NCBI GenBank assembly: GCA_951813065.1
Contig: CATOTH010000002.1
Span: forward strand, 372,001-436,000
Direction: 5' to 3'
Source of the DNA: an uncultured Bryobacterales bacterium
GTDB lineage: Bacteria > Acidobacteriota > Terriglobia > Bryobacterales > UBA6623
Length of the DNA: 64,000 nucleotides
Shown here: piece by piece, positions 47,583-55,311 of the stretch
How the letters are laid out: each line of letters starts with the position of its first letter
How positions within the stretch are numbered: position 1 is the stretch's first letter
Translations under genes and position numbers: made by a program
Notes under the pieces: generated by a model
Databases searched by the model: none
What the model was told of the DNA's origin: nothing
The model's input: only the letters and a program-made list of their open reading frames with translations

Positions 47583-48104
47583 ATGCATCGAAACCACCTT
47601 CTCCTGCTCGTCCTCGCGCTAGCGCTGCTGGGCTTTTCCTGCGAGGCCACGTCGTTGGTCAACTCCGGAGCGTCGGTTGACGCCGCGGTCGAGCAAGCCC
47701 CCCTTCCGGATTTCAGCCTCGAGGACCTGGACGGCAATCTGTTGACCAACAGCGATCTTGACGGCAAGGTGTCGCTCGTCAATTTCTGGGCCACTTGGTG
47801 CGGTCCCTGCAAGATTGAGATGCCTTGGTTCGTCGATTTCCAGCGCCGGTACAAGGATCGCGGCTTCACAGTCTTGGCGGTGTCCCTGGACGAAGAAGGG
47901 TGGGACCCCGTCAGGGAGTTTGCCGACGAATTCAATTTCAACTTTCCTGTCGTGCTCGGCGATGACACGTTGGCGGAGGATTTTGGCGGCATTTGGGCAC
48001 TACCGACGACATTCATTGTCGACAAGTCCGGGACGGTGCTGTACCGTCACACGGGCTTGGTTTCGAAAGCAACCTACGAATCCGAAATCGAGGGTCTGCT
48101 ATAG
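47583..48104 (+). CDS. TlpA-like thioredoxin-fold protein, membrane-attached or secreted
   Basis: This 173-residue protein has a signal segment (LLLLVLALALLGFSC) that may be a lipoprotein signal with a non-standard lipobox. The redoxin domain contains SLVNFWATWCGPCKIEMPWFVDF with the WCGPC active site, and the cis-proline segment ALPTTFIVDKSG. TlpA/ResA proteins reduce disulfides in the periplasm, for example in cytochrome c maturation. No cytochrome genes are adjacent, so the partner is unknown. Confidence 0.9.
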   Translation: MHRNHLLLLVLALALLGFSCEATSLVNSGASVDAAVEQAPLPDFSLEDLDGNLLTNSDLDGKVSLVNFWATWCGPCKIEMPWFVDFQRRYKDRGFTVLAVSLDEEGWDPVREFADEFNFNFPVVLGDDTLAEDFGGIWALPTTFIVDKSGTVLYRHTGLVSKATYESEIEGLL

Positions 48105-48208
48105 GCCGGCCGTCGCTCCGCGACGCTGCTCTTGATCCGATCGGCCGGCAGCTTGGTTCGAACTGTTCCTGCCGGTGGCCAGCCGGCTCTGGCTCCTCGC
48201 TTTTCCGA

Positions 48209-48214
48209 TATGAT
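48209..48214 (+). promoter_or_regulatory. Candidate -10 (TATGAT) eight bases before enoyl-CoA hydratase gene
   Basis: TATGAT is followed by eight bases and ATG 48223. It predicts a leaderless or almost leaderless transcript. No purine-rich ribosome binding site stands at proper spacing. Confidence 0.45.
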
Positions 48215-48222
48215 CTTGGGCG

Positions 48223-49035
48223 ATGCAGTCTGCTGGAGCACGCTTGGACCGGAGCGGCTGTGTCGCGACGATCACGCTGGACCGGCCCGAGACGCGCAAC
48301 GCGCTCGATGCCGGGACTGTTGACGAGCTCTCCGGGCACCTGCGCTCTATCGCTGCCGACCCGGATGTTCGGGTTGTCGAACTCGCCGCGGCCGGCACGT
48401 GCTTCAGTGCCGGCGCGGATCTCCGCGCGATGCGCAGCATGGGGGCGGCTCGCGTTGAGCAGAACCTGGGTGACTCGCGCCGCTTCGTCGAAATGCTCCG
48501 CCTCCTGCACTCGCTGTCCAAGCCAACGGTCGCCCGGGTGCAGGGAGCTGCGATTGGCGGCGGTGTCGGCCTGGTGGCCTGCTGTGACATCGCGGTCGCC
48601 TCGGACGAGGCGTTCTTCCGCCTGAGCGAAGTGCAGCTCGGACTGGTGCCCGCGATGGTCGGCCCCTACCTCATCGAGGCCCTTGGCGTCCGGATGGCAA
48701 AGCGCCTGATGCTGACCGGCGAGCGGATCGACGCCCGCAAGGCAGCGCAATGGGGACTGGTCCACGAAGTCGTGGCGCCCGATCAACTCGCGGAGGCGAC
48801 TGGCGCGGTCATCCGCCGGCTGCTGCGCGGGGCGCCGGGAGCCTTGGCAACCTGCAAGGCGCTCGTCGCCGAGATCTCGGATCGCCCGCTCGACGACGCC
48901 TTGAGAAAGCGTACAGCCCAGATTCTGGCGGATCGCCGCTCGTCCGAGGAAGGGCGGGCCGGCGTGCGCTCGTTTCTGGACAAGTCCCGGCCGCCGTGGG
49001 CCAGAGCGGCCGCGACGCCAAGTTGCGACCGCTGA
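48223..49035 (+). CDS. Enoyl-CoA hydratase/isomerase family protein
   Basis: This 270-residue crotonase-fold protein has the oxyanion-hole segments CFSAGADLRAMRSMG and QGAAIGGGVGLVACCDIAVAS, and the catalytic-Glu region FRLSEVQLGLVPAMVGPYLIEALG. Its closest style is methylglutaconyl-CoA hydratase or enoyl-CoA hydratase in fatty acid or leucine breakdown. It stands alone between a thioredoxin gene and a deaminase-like gene, so the pathway is not shown. Confidence 0.88.
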   Translation: MQSAGARLDRSGCVATITLDRPETRNALDAGTVDELSGHLRSIAADPDVRVVELAAAGTCFSAGADLRAMRSMGAARVEQNLGDSRRFVEMLRLLHSLSKPTVARVQGAAIGGGVGLVACCDIAVASDEAFFRLSEVQLGLVPAMVGPYLIEALGVRMAKRLMLTGERIDARKAAQWGLVHEVVAPDQLAEATGAVIRRLLRGAPGALATCKALVAEISDRPLDDALRKRTAQILADRRSSEEGRAGVRSFLDKSRPPWARAAATPSCDR

Positions 49036-49090
49036 GTCCAGGGGACGGCAGCGCGCGGCTTCCGAACCTCGGCTACCGTAAGGGCAAGGG

Positions 49091-50176
49091 ATGTCCGGCC
49101 AGCCTGAATTGCCCCAGCCGACGTCGACCGACGACCTCGAGGCCCTTCCGAAGGCGGAACTGCATCTCCATCTCCGCGGTGCCATTCCCGGCTGGTACCT
49201 CAGGCAGCAGTTTCGCAAGTACCGTCCGGCCGAGGTGATCGCTTCGGCCCCCCCGAAGCAGCTGGCGTGGATGCTGGCTCACCCGGGGGTACGACGAATC
49301 GTCCGCTCGGATGATCCGCAAAGCGAAATCGACAGCCTATTTCGCCGCGGGACGTTCCAGGAGTTCCTTGGCGCCTATCTGTTTACCGGATATTTCGTGC
49401 GCCAGGTCGAGGACTTTCGCAACCTGGTCCAGGCGGTACGGAGCGAGTTGCGGCGCCAGAACATCGTCTACGCGGAGGTCACGGTCTCGCTTCCCGAATA
49501 CATGCAACAGGGCATCGAGTTGAAAGATCTTCTGGTGGTGTTGGCGGAGGACCCGGCCGAGCCTCCCCGCGTACACTGGATCGTCGATCCTGTTCGTAGC
49601 TTCGGGCCCGAAGCCGCAGCATCGCTGGTCGAACGAATCCTGCCCGATCGGCCGCAATCAGTCATCGGCTTGACGCTTGGCGGCGCCGAGCACCTGCACC
49701 CGCCCGCTCCCTTCCAGAGGGCCTACCAGATAGCGAGGGAAGGCGGGTTGCGGACCACGATTCATGCGGGCGAGGCGCTGGGGCCTGAGAGCGTCTGGGA
49801 TGCCGTGCGGATTCTCGAAGTCGAGCGGGTTGGTCACGGCGTGCGGGCCGTGGAAGATTCGAACCTCGTGCGCCACTTGGCGGAGCGGGGAATCCCCTTG
49901 GAGGTCTGCCCGACCAGCAATGTCTGCACCGGCATCTATCCTTCGCTGGAGGAGCACCCAGTGCGGGAGCTGTTCGAGGCCGGCGTGCCGCTCAGCGTCA
50001 ACACTGACGATCCCTCATTCTTCCAGATCTCCCTCGCCCGGGAACTGGCCAACTTGCGGAACCTCGGCTTCTCCTGGCCAGAGATTGGGGTGGTGGCCGA
50101 CAACGGCTTCCGTCAGGCGTTCGAGCCAGTGGCCGCCAGGACCCGCCCGGGTGCTTCCCCCGGGAGCACGAGCTAG
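49091..50176 (+). CDS. Adenosine deaminase-like metal-dependent hydrolase
   Basis: This 361-residue TIM-barrel protein keeps the zinc ligands of the adenosine/AMP deaminase family: ELHLHLRGAI (HxH), TIHAGEALG (His, Glu), VERVGHGVRA (His) and LSVNTDDPSFF (Asp-Asp). Deviations are Arg in place of Asp in the HLDG motif and GLTLGGAEH in place of GFDLAGDE, both in substrate-binding loops. It may therefore deaminate a modified purine, such as aminodeoxyfutalosine, rather than adenosine. AAGGG lies five bases before the ATG. The end overlaps the convergent pyrD by four bases. Confidence 0.8.
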   Translation: MSGQPELPQPTSTDDLEALPKAELHLHLRGAIPGWYLRQQFRKYRPAEVIASAPPKQLAWMLAHPGVRRIVRSDDPQSEIDSLFRRGTFQEFLGAYLFTGYFVRQVEDFRNLVQAVRSELRRQNIVYAEVTVSLPEYMQQGIELKDLLVVLAEDPAEPPRVHWIVDPVRSFGPEAAASLVERILPDRPQSVIGLTLGGAEHLHPPAPFQRAYQIAREGGLRTTIHAGEALGPESVWDAVRILEVERVGHGVRAVEDSNLVRHLAERGIPLEVCPTSNVCTGIYPSLEEHPVRELFEAGVPLSVNTDDPSFFQISLARELANLRNLGFSWPEIGVVADNGFRQAFEPVAARTRPGASPGSTS

Positions 50177-51102
50177 CGCATTTGTTGGGGCATCGCCAGT
50201 TTCCCTCGCAGCGAGGCCGCGCTCTCGATGTGCTGGCGGTCCAGGAATCCCTTCAACTCCGCAGGCAACTCGGCGGCGCGTCCGGGATCCCAGAAACTGG
50301 CCGTGCCGACCTGGACAGCAGTCGCGCCGCACAGCAGGAACTCCGCCACGTCTTCGCCGGTTGCGATACCCCCCATTCCGATGATCGGGACGTCGACCGT
50401 GGCGGCGACCCGGTGGACCATGTAGAGAGCGATCGGCTTGATGGCAGGCCCCGACAAACCTCCATAGCCCGTGCTCAAGAGCGGCTTCCTCGACGCCGCA
50501 CTGATGGCCAAGCCGCGCAGGGTGTTGATCAAGCTCAGGCCGTCCGCGCCAGCGTCGACAGCCGCGCGGGCCATTTCCGCAATGTCGGATACGTTCGGCG
50601 AGAGCTTCACGATCAAAGGCCGGCGCCGCGCCGCCGCTTTCGCCGCCGAGACCGCTTCGGCCAACGCGCCAGCGTCCACACCGAATTCCAATCCCCCCCG
50701 ATGGGTGTTGGGACAGGACACGTTCAGTTCGTACGCGGCGAGCCCTTCCGCATCCTCGAGCACGCGGAGGACTTCGACGTAATCTTCGATCCGAAAACCG
50801 AAGACGTTGGCGACCACGGGCACGCCGAACTCGGCGAGTTGAGGCAGCTTCTCCGCGACGAACGCTCGCACCCCGATGTTCTGTAGGCCGATCGAATTGA
50901 GCATTCCCGAGGCCGTCTCCGTGACTCGCGGCGAGGCGTTGCCTGCGATCGGTTCTCGGGACAGGCCCTTGACCACGATGGCGCCGAGCTTCTCGAGGTC
51001 GGCGACGGGGGCGAATTCGACGCCGTAGGCGAACGTGCCGCTGGCGGCGAGGACCGGGTTCTTCAGATCGACGCCGCAAATCGATGTGCTCAGATCCGCC
51101 AC
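50173..51102 (-). CDS. pyrD: Dihydroorotate dehydrogenase catalytic subunit (class 1B)
   Basis: This 309-residue FMN enzyme oxidises dihydroorotate in pyrimidine synthesis. Family segments are VLAASGTFAYGVE, NSIGLQNIGV, YELNVSCPNTHRGG (catalytic Cys), VKLSPNVSDI, LINTLRGLAI and GMGGIATGEDVAEFLLCGATAVQVGTA. Cysteine as base and the general layout indicate class 1B, which needs an iron-sulfur/FAD partner PyrK; pyrK is not in the window. The GTG start at 51102 has GGCGGA upstream. Confidence 0.94.
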   Translation of the reverse strand: MADLSTSICGVDLKNPVLAASGTFAYGVEFAPVADLEKLGAIVVKGLSREPIAGNASPRVTETASGMLNSIGLQNIGVRAFVAEKLPQLAEFGVPVVANVFGFRIEDYVEVLRVLEDAEGLAAYELNVSCPNTHRGGLEFGVDAGALAEAVSAAKAAARRRPLIVKLSPNVSDIAEMARAAVDAGADGLSLINTLRGLAISAASRKPLLSTGYGGLSGPAIKPIALYMVHRVAATVDVPIIGMGGIATGEDVAEFLLCGATAVQVGTASFWDPGRAAELPAELKGFLDRQHIESAASLRGKLAMPQQMR

Positions 51103-51471
51103 TATCGCATCCGCCTGTTTGGCATCACCCAGTCGTTTGCCGCAGGAGACCTGAGGGGACTACTTGAATGGTATGGCATGAGGCGGGCATGGCGAGCTTA
51201 TCAGGAACGTAGGCTCATGGCCACAACCGCCGGCCAGCCGTCCGCCCGCTTCAAGCCCTCGAAAGGCGTCGTTGGCCATTGCTGGCCGCGGCGAGTCCGA
51301 CACCGCAGAATGCAATTGCCCTCTCGCGCAAGGTTCGGGTTCGGCTTGGCGGGTCCCGAGCGGGCCCTGAAACGCGCCGCCCCTCCGAGAACGCGTTCTC
51401 ACCCCCGGCAGTTGGCATTCGGGACCAACCCCCGCTCCGTATCGGATCAGCGGTTTGGAATATAATTTTCG
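51103..51471. other. Divergent intergenic region between pyrD and glpD
   Basis: About 370 bases with no supportable gene. The only clear signal is TATAAT at 51461-51466, next to the glpD start. I saw no obvious operator dyads or riboswitch-like structure for pyrD. Confidence 0.45.
51461..51466 (+). promoter_or_regulatory. Candidate -10 (TATAAT) five bases before glpD start
   Basis: A perfect TATAAT is followed by TTTCG and the TTG start codon at 51472. Transcription would start on or next to the start codon, so the message should be leaderless. There is no ribosome binding site that could be used. Confidence 0.55.
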
Positions 51472-53013
51472 TTGACGGCGGCAAGCCAGTTCGACTTGGT
51501 TATTGTCGGCGGGGGAATCAACGGGTGCATGCTGGCCCGGGCCTCCGCCGGGGCTGGCTTGCGCACTGTCCTCGTCGAGAAGCGCGACTTCGGCGCGGGC
51601 GTCACGAGCCGGTCAACCCGCCTGGTCCACGGTGGGTTGCGGTACTTGGAGAGGTTGCAGGTAGGCTTGGTGCGCGAGTCACTCAGGGACCGTGAGAGGC
51701 TGCTGAGGGAATTTCCCGGGATCGTCGAGCCACAGGCTTTCTGCCTGCCAGTCTACCGTTCGGATTCGCGCCCCTCCTGGCAGCTCCGTGCAGGATTGGC
51801 CCTGTACCATCTCCTTTGCCTCGGAGGCAGTTTGCCGCCACCGCGAAGGATCACCCCTGCGGAGACCCTGGACCTGTTCCCGGGCTTGGACCGCCGGGGC
51901 TTGGAGTGCGGATTCGAGTATTTCGACTGTCAAGCGACGTATCCCGAGAGACTCGCTCTCGAAGCGGCCATGCAGGCTGCCGAATGCGGGGCGGAGATCC
52001 GTAACCACACATGCGCCACGGGCTTCGTCGTCAGTGGTTCCCGGGTCGAGGGCGTGCGCATCGAGAGCTCATCCGGGACTGACGAACTGCGTTGCGCCCT
52101 GGTGGTGAACGCGTCCGGCGCCTGGGTCGACCGCGTGCTAGGGCGACTTCCCGGATTCCATGCCGACTCGTTGCTCTCCCTGGTCAACGGCACCCATATC
52201 GTGGTGCCGGGGATTCCCGGCTCGCCGCGCAGCGCCGTGTACCGTGAGGCGCGTTCGGACAAGCGGCCGTTTTTCATCATTCCTTGGCGCGGCCTTTACC
52301 TGATTGGAACGACGGAATCGTTGTTCACGGGGAATCCCGACCGGACTGCCCCAACGGATTGCGACATCGCGTATCTGATCGACGAGACGAACCAACTGTT
52401 TCCCAGCGCACGCATCCGGCCCGAGAGCGTCCTTTACGCCTATTGCGGCTCGCGGCCGCTACTGAGGTCGTCAACCGGCAACTTGCAAGCGATTTCGCGA
52501 GGTCACCAAGTGGTCGATCATGAGCGAACCGACGGCATTCAGGGCTTGCTCACGATGGCCGGTGGCAAGCTCACGACTGCGCCGACTTTTGCCAACGAGA
52601 CGCTGCGCTACGTAATCCGCAAGCTGGGCGTGGCGCCAGCCCGGCCTGTCGCACCTATCCCGCCTCCCAGCATGGACGGCGTGCCGCCACGCATAGCGCG
52701 GATATACGGGCCCCGAGCTCCCGAGCTGCTGCGCTACTTGCAGCAGTCGCATGGCCGTGATCTCCCACTAGTCGAGGGCTGCGAGACGACCTGCGGGGAA
52801 GTGCTCTTCGCGGCGGAGCGCGAGAAGGCGAGTACTCTTGGCGACATCCTGCTTCGCAGGACGGGCATGGCATTCGACGCCAGCTACCAGTCGTCGTGGG
52901 CGCGCGAGGCGGCAGAAGTCGCCGGTACCCACTTGGGATGGGACCGGCAGCGCCGGGATTCCGCTTTGGAGGGATACTTCAAGGAGTTGTCGGAAACCTT
53001 GCGAGATCGGTGA
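51472..53013 (+). CDS. glpD: Glycerol-3-phosphate dehydrogenase (FAD-dependent)
   Basis: This 513-residue flavoprotein starts FDLVIVGGGINGCMLARASAGAGLRTVLVEKRDFGAG, an FAD-binding GxGxxG region. It continues with SRSTRLVHGGLRYLERLQVGLVRESLRDRERLLRE, which is diagnostic of GlpD. Other segments are VVNASGAWVDRV, PFFIIPWRGLYLIGTTE and YAYCGSRPLLR. It oxidises glycerol-3-phosphate to dihydroxyacetone phosphate and passes electrons to quinone at the membrane. The TTG start lies next to a -10 box, so leaderless translation is predicted. No glycerol kinase or facilitator is nearby. Confidence 0.93.
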   Translation: MTAASQFDLVIVGGGINGCMLARASAGAGLRTVLVEKRDFGAGVTSRSTRLVHGGLRYLERLQVGLVRESLRDRERLLREFPGIVEPQAFCLPVYRSDSRPSWQLRAGLALYHLLCLGGSLPPPRRITPAETLDLFPGLDRRGLECGFEYFDCQATYPERLALEAAMQAAECGAEIRNHTCATGFVVSGSRVEGVRIESSSGTDELRCALVVNASGAWVDRVLGRLPGFHADSLLSLVNGTHIVVPGIPGSPRSAVYREARSDKRPFFIIPWRGLYLIGTTESLFTGNPDRTAPTDCDIAYLIDETNQLFPSARIRPESVLYAYCGSRPLLRSSTGNLQAISRGHQVVDHERTDGIQGLLTMAGGKLTTAPTFANETLRYVIRKLGVAPARPVAPIPPPSMDGVPPRIARIYGPRAPELLRYLQQSHGRDLPLVEGCETTCGEVLFAAEREKASTLGDILLRRTGMAFDASYQSSWAREAAEVAGTHLGWDRQRRDSALEGYFKELSETLRDR

Positions 53014-53043
53014 ATCGGTCGGATCGGGCAAGCTTGCATCGGC

Positions 53044-53049
53044 TACGAT
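53044..53049 (+). promoter_or_regulatory. Candidate -10 (TACGAT) seven bases before nth start
   Basis: GGCTACGAT is followed by seven bases and ATG 53057. The upstream in-frame ATG at 53048 lies inside the hexamer itself, which favours 53057 as the true start of a leaderless message. Confidence 0.45.
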
Positions 53050-53056
53050 GGCGTTG

Positions 53057-53725
53057 ATGAGCGGCATCGACGGGCCCGAATCCCCTGCGGTTCGCAAACG
53101 GCGGGTGGTCCGGATTCTCCGCCAGCTGGACCGGGACTATCCGCAAGCGGAATGCGCCTTGCGCCACTCGAGCGCGTGGGAGCTTCTTGCCGCGACGATC
53201 CTGTCGGCGCAATGCACGGACCAGCGCGTGAATCAAGTCACGCCCGATCTCTTTGCCGCGTACCCCTCTGTCGAGGCACTCGCGGGTGCGCGGGTGGAGC
53301 ACCTGGAGGAACTCGTCCGCACGACCGGGTTCTTCCGCAACAAAGCCAAGTCCCTCAAAGGCTGCGCACAACGCATCGTGGACCACTACGGGGGGCAAGT
53401 GCCCTCGCGCATGGAGCAATTGCTGACGCTGCCGGGCGTAGCGCGTAAGACCGCCAACGTTGTGACCGGCACGTGGTTTGGGAAGGCTACCGGTGTCGTC
53501 GTGGACACGCACGTGCAACGGATCTCGCAGCGCCTTGGCCTGACCGAAGAGAAAGACCCCAAGAAGATTGAGCGCGACTTGATGAAACTGCTGCCGCGTA
53601 CTCGCTGGGTTCCCTATTCGCACCAGATCATTCATCACGGGCGCAGGGTATGCAAGGCCAGGCGTCCGCAATGCGACGCGTGCGGATTGGCGGAGCTGTG
53701 CCCGTCCGCCAGCCAGGAGCGGTAA
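53057..53725 (+). CDS. nth: Endonuclease III
   Basis: This 222-residue DNA glycosylase/AP lyase has the helix-hairpin-helix with catalytic lysine in LPGVARKTANVV, the catalytic Asp in VVVDTHVQRIS, and the C-terminal iron-sulfur ligands CKARRPQCDACGLAELC (C-x6-C-x2-C-x5-C). It removes oxidised pyrimidines from DNA. It is monocistronic and converges on the heparinase-like gene. Confidence 0.95.
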   Translation: MSGIDGPESPAVRKRRVVRILRQLDRDYPQAECALRHSSAWELLAATILSAQCTDQRVNQVTPDLFAAYPSVEALAGARVEHLEELVRTTGFFRNKAKSLKGCAQRIVDHYGGQVPSRMEQLLTLPGVARKTANVVTGTWFGKATGVVVDTHVQRISQRLGLTEEKDPKKIERDLMKLLPRTRWVPYSHQIIHHGRRVCKARRPQCDACGLAELCPSASQER

Positions 53726-53744
53726 CGCTGCGGCTCGGACAGGG

Positions 53745-55205
53745 TCAACGCTTCAGCGAGGGTCGCGGGCGTCCGGGATCGGTCGGCTTCAGAGTGGGCC
53801 GTAGTTCAAGGCGAACCTTGTTTCGCAGATCAATACGATCCCGTTTCCGTGAATTGGCGTCGGTGCGCAACACGAAGATTCCCCCCTTGCCGGCCTGGAC
53901 GAGGCGCGCGTCGCGGCCTCCCACTCTCAACGAGTACGTCTCGCCCTCCTGGAGGCCGATGAAGTAGATCGCCGCCGTTTCGGGAGCACCGCCGCGGCCG
54001 CCTGGCCACGAAAGCACGACCCTTGCGGGTGGAACGACGGGCACAACGGCGGCATCCGGGAAGAACATCGGCGGGAGGCTGTCAAAGTCTTCCGATGCGG
54101 ACAGTTCATCTCCAGCAAGGACCTGGAGCCGCCCGTGGGCATAGCCGATCCATGTCGATGGCCGCTGCCAGCCAAGGCGTGCGTACAATCGGCCGCGCAC
54201 TGGATCATGGGCCAGCATCGGCGCCGACTGCGGCGTCAGTCCCGGCAAGTAGGGGTTGACCCAGAGGAACTCGTACGGCACCGCCATGGGCGAGCGCAAC
54301 AGGTAGTGGTCGTCGTGGACCAGGCCCTGGAGGAACTGAAACTCGCGCAAGTTCGATTCGTAAGCGACCAGCAGCATGTCTGCGATTCGGTACAGGGGCG
54401 CCTGGACGCTGGCGAGTTCCTCGTCGGTGCCGAAGCGCGAAGGACGGCGCGCGAGCCCTTCGGACGTCTCGATGTCGAGCGGGTAGTAGCCCAGCAATCG
54501 TGTTCGGACCAGCGCAGCCAGCGCTTGGGCGGCCGGGCGCAGCAAGTCGGTATCGAGATTGCGACGGACCGTCAGGCTGGTCTCGAGAATGGCGATCAGA
54601 TCGGCTCCGTCGTCGCTCAGCCCTCCGCGTTCGAGGGACGGCCGGATCTCGCTTTCCCAGTGCGTTCCGAGCAGTTCGGACAGGGCGGCCTCCGATCCTG
54701 CCCAGTCGCCTGCGAGAGAAATTGATGCAAGGATCGCAGCTCGCAGCAAGCCCGGATCGAGGCTTGCCTGTGGCAGCACCTCACTGACCGCCCCGGCCAT
54801 CGCATCACGGACAGCCGCCTTGGCCGCCGCGCCGAAGCGTGGATGGCACCAGTCGTAGACCAGTGCCGCCAGACGCAGGTCGGAAGCAGTCGCGATCCCG
54901 TCCTCGGCTAGCTGGCGACTCCATTCGACGGCCCGCTCGGCAGCGGCCGCGCTGCCCTCTACCTGGAAGCGCAGGGCGTCTACCAGGGGCTGTTCCGGGA
55001 ACACGGTCCCGGCATCGACGTGGGCGCGAAGCGCCCGCCAGCGCAAGGACTCGCGATCGACTTCCTTGCTGAGCCTGGTCAGGCGAGCCGGATCCAGAAA
55101 GATCCTCGGGTGCTCCTCATAGACTCGAAATTCGGCTTGCCCGGAAGCCTGGCCACAGCAGGCTAGCAGCGCGCAGCAGGTGATGGCGACGCGGGAAGCA
55201 CGCAT
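53745..55205 (-). CDS. Secreted heparinase/alginate-lyase-like helical protein
   Basis: This 486-residue protein has a signal peptide (VAITCCALLACCGQASG). The mature start EEHPRIFLDPARLTRLSKEV and a long alpha-helical domain (residues ~30-300) recall heparinase II/III or alginate lyase N-terminal domains. The C-terminal ~190 residues are beta-rich. No catalytic Tyr/His motif could be identified with confidence, so enzymatic activity is uncertain. It is divergent from and slightly overlaps the upstream region of the subtilase gene. Confidence 0.6.
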   Translation of the reverse strand: MRASRVAITCCALLACCGQASGQAEFRVYEEHPRIFLDPARLTRLSKEVDRESLRWRALRAHVDAGTVFPEQPLVDALRFQVEGSAAAAERAVEWSRQLAEDGIATASDLRLAALVYDWCHPRFGAAAKAAVRDAMAGAVSEVLPQASLDPGLLRAAILASISLAGDWAGSEAALSELLGTHWESEIRPSLERGGLSDDGADLIAILETSLTVRRNLDTDLLRPAAQALAALVRTRLLGYYPLDIETSEGLARRPSRFGTDEELASVQAPLYRIADMLLVAYESNLREFQFLQGLVHDDHYLLRSPMAVPYEFLWVNPYLPGLTPQSAPMLAHDPVRGRLYARLGWQRPSTWIGYAHGRLQVLAGDELSASEDFDSLPPMFFPDAAVVPVVPPARVVLSWPGGRGGAPETAAIYFIGLQEGETYSLRVGGRDARLVQAGKGGIFVLRTDANSRKRDRIDLRNKVRLELRPTLKPTDPGRPRPSLKR

Positions 55206-55311
55206 CCAGCATTCATTGTACGGATCTCCGTCCCGCCCGAATCCGGCGTTCAGGCCCGAAACCGTAACGTTGTTTGACCAGTCTCAACGAACTGTGAAGC
55301 AGTACCGGCCG

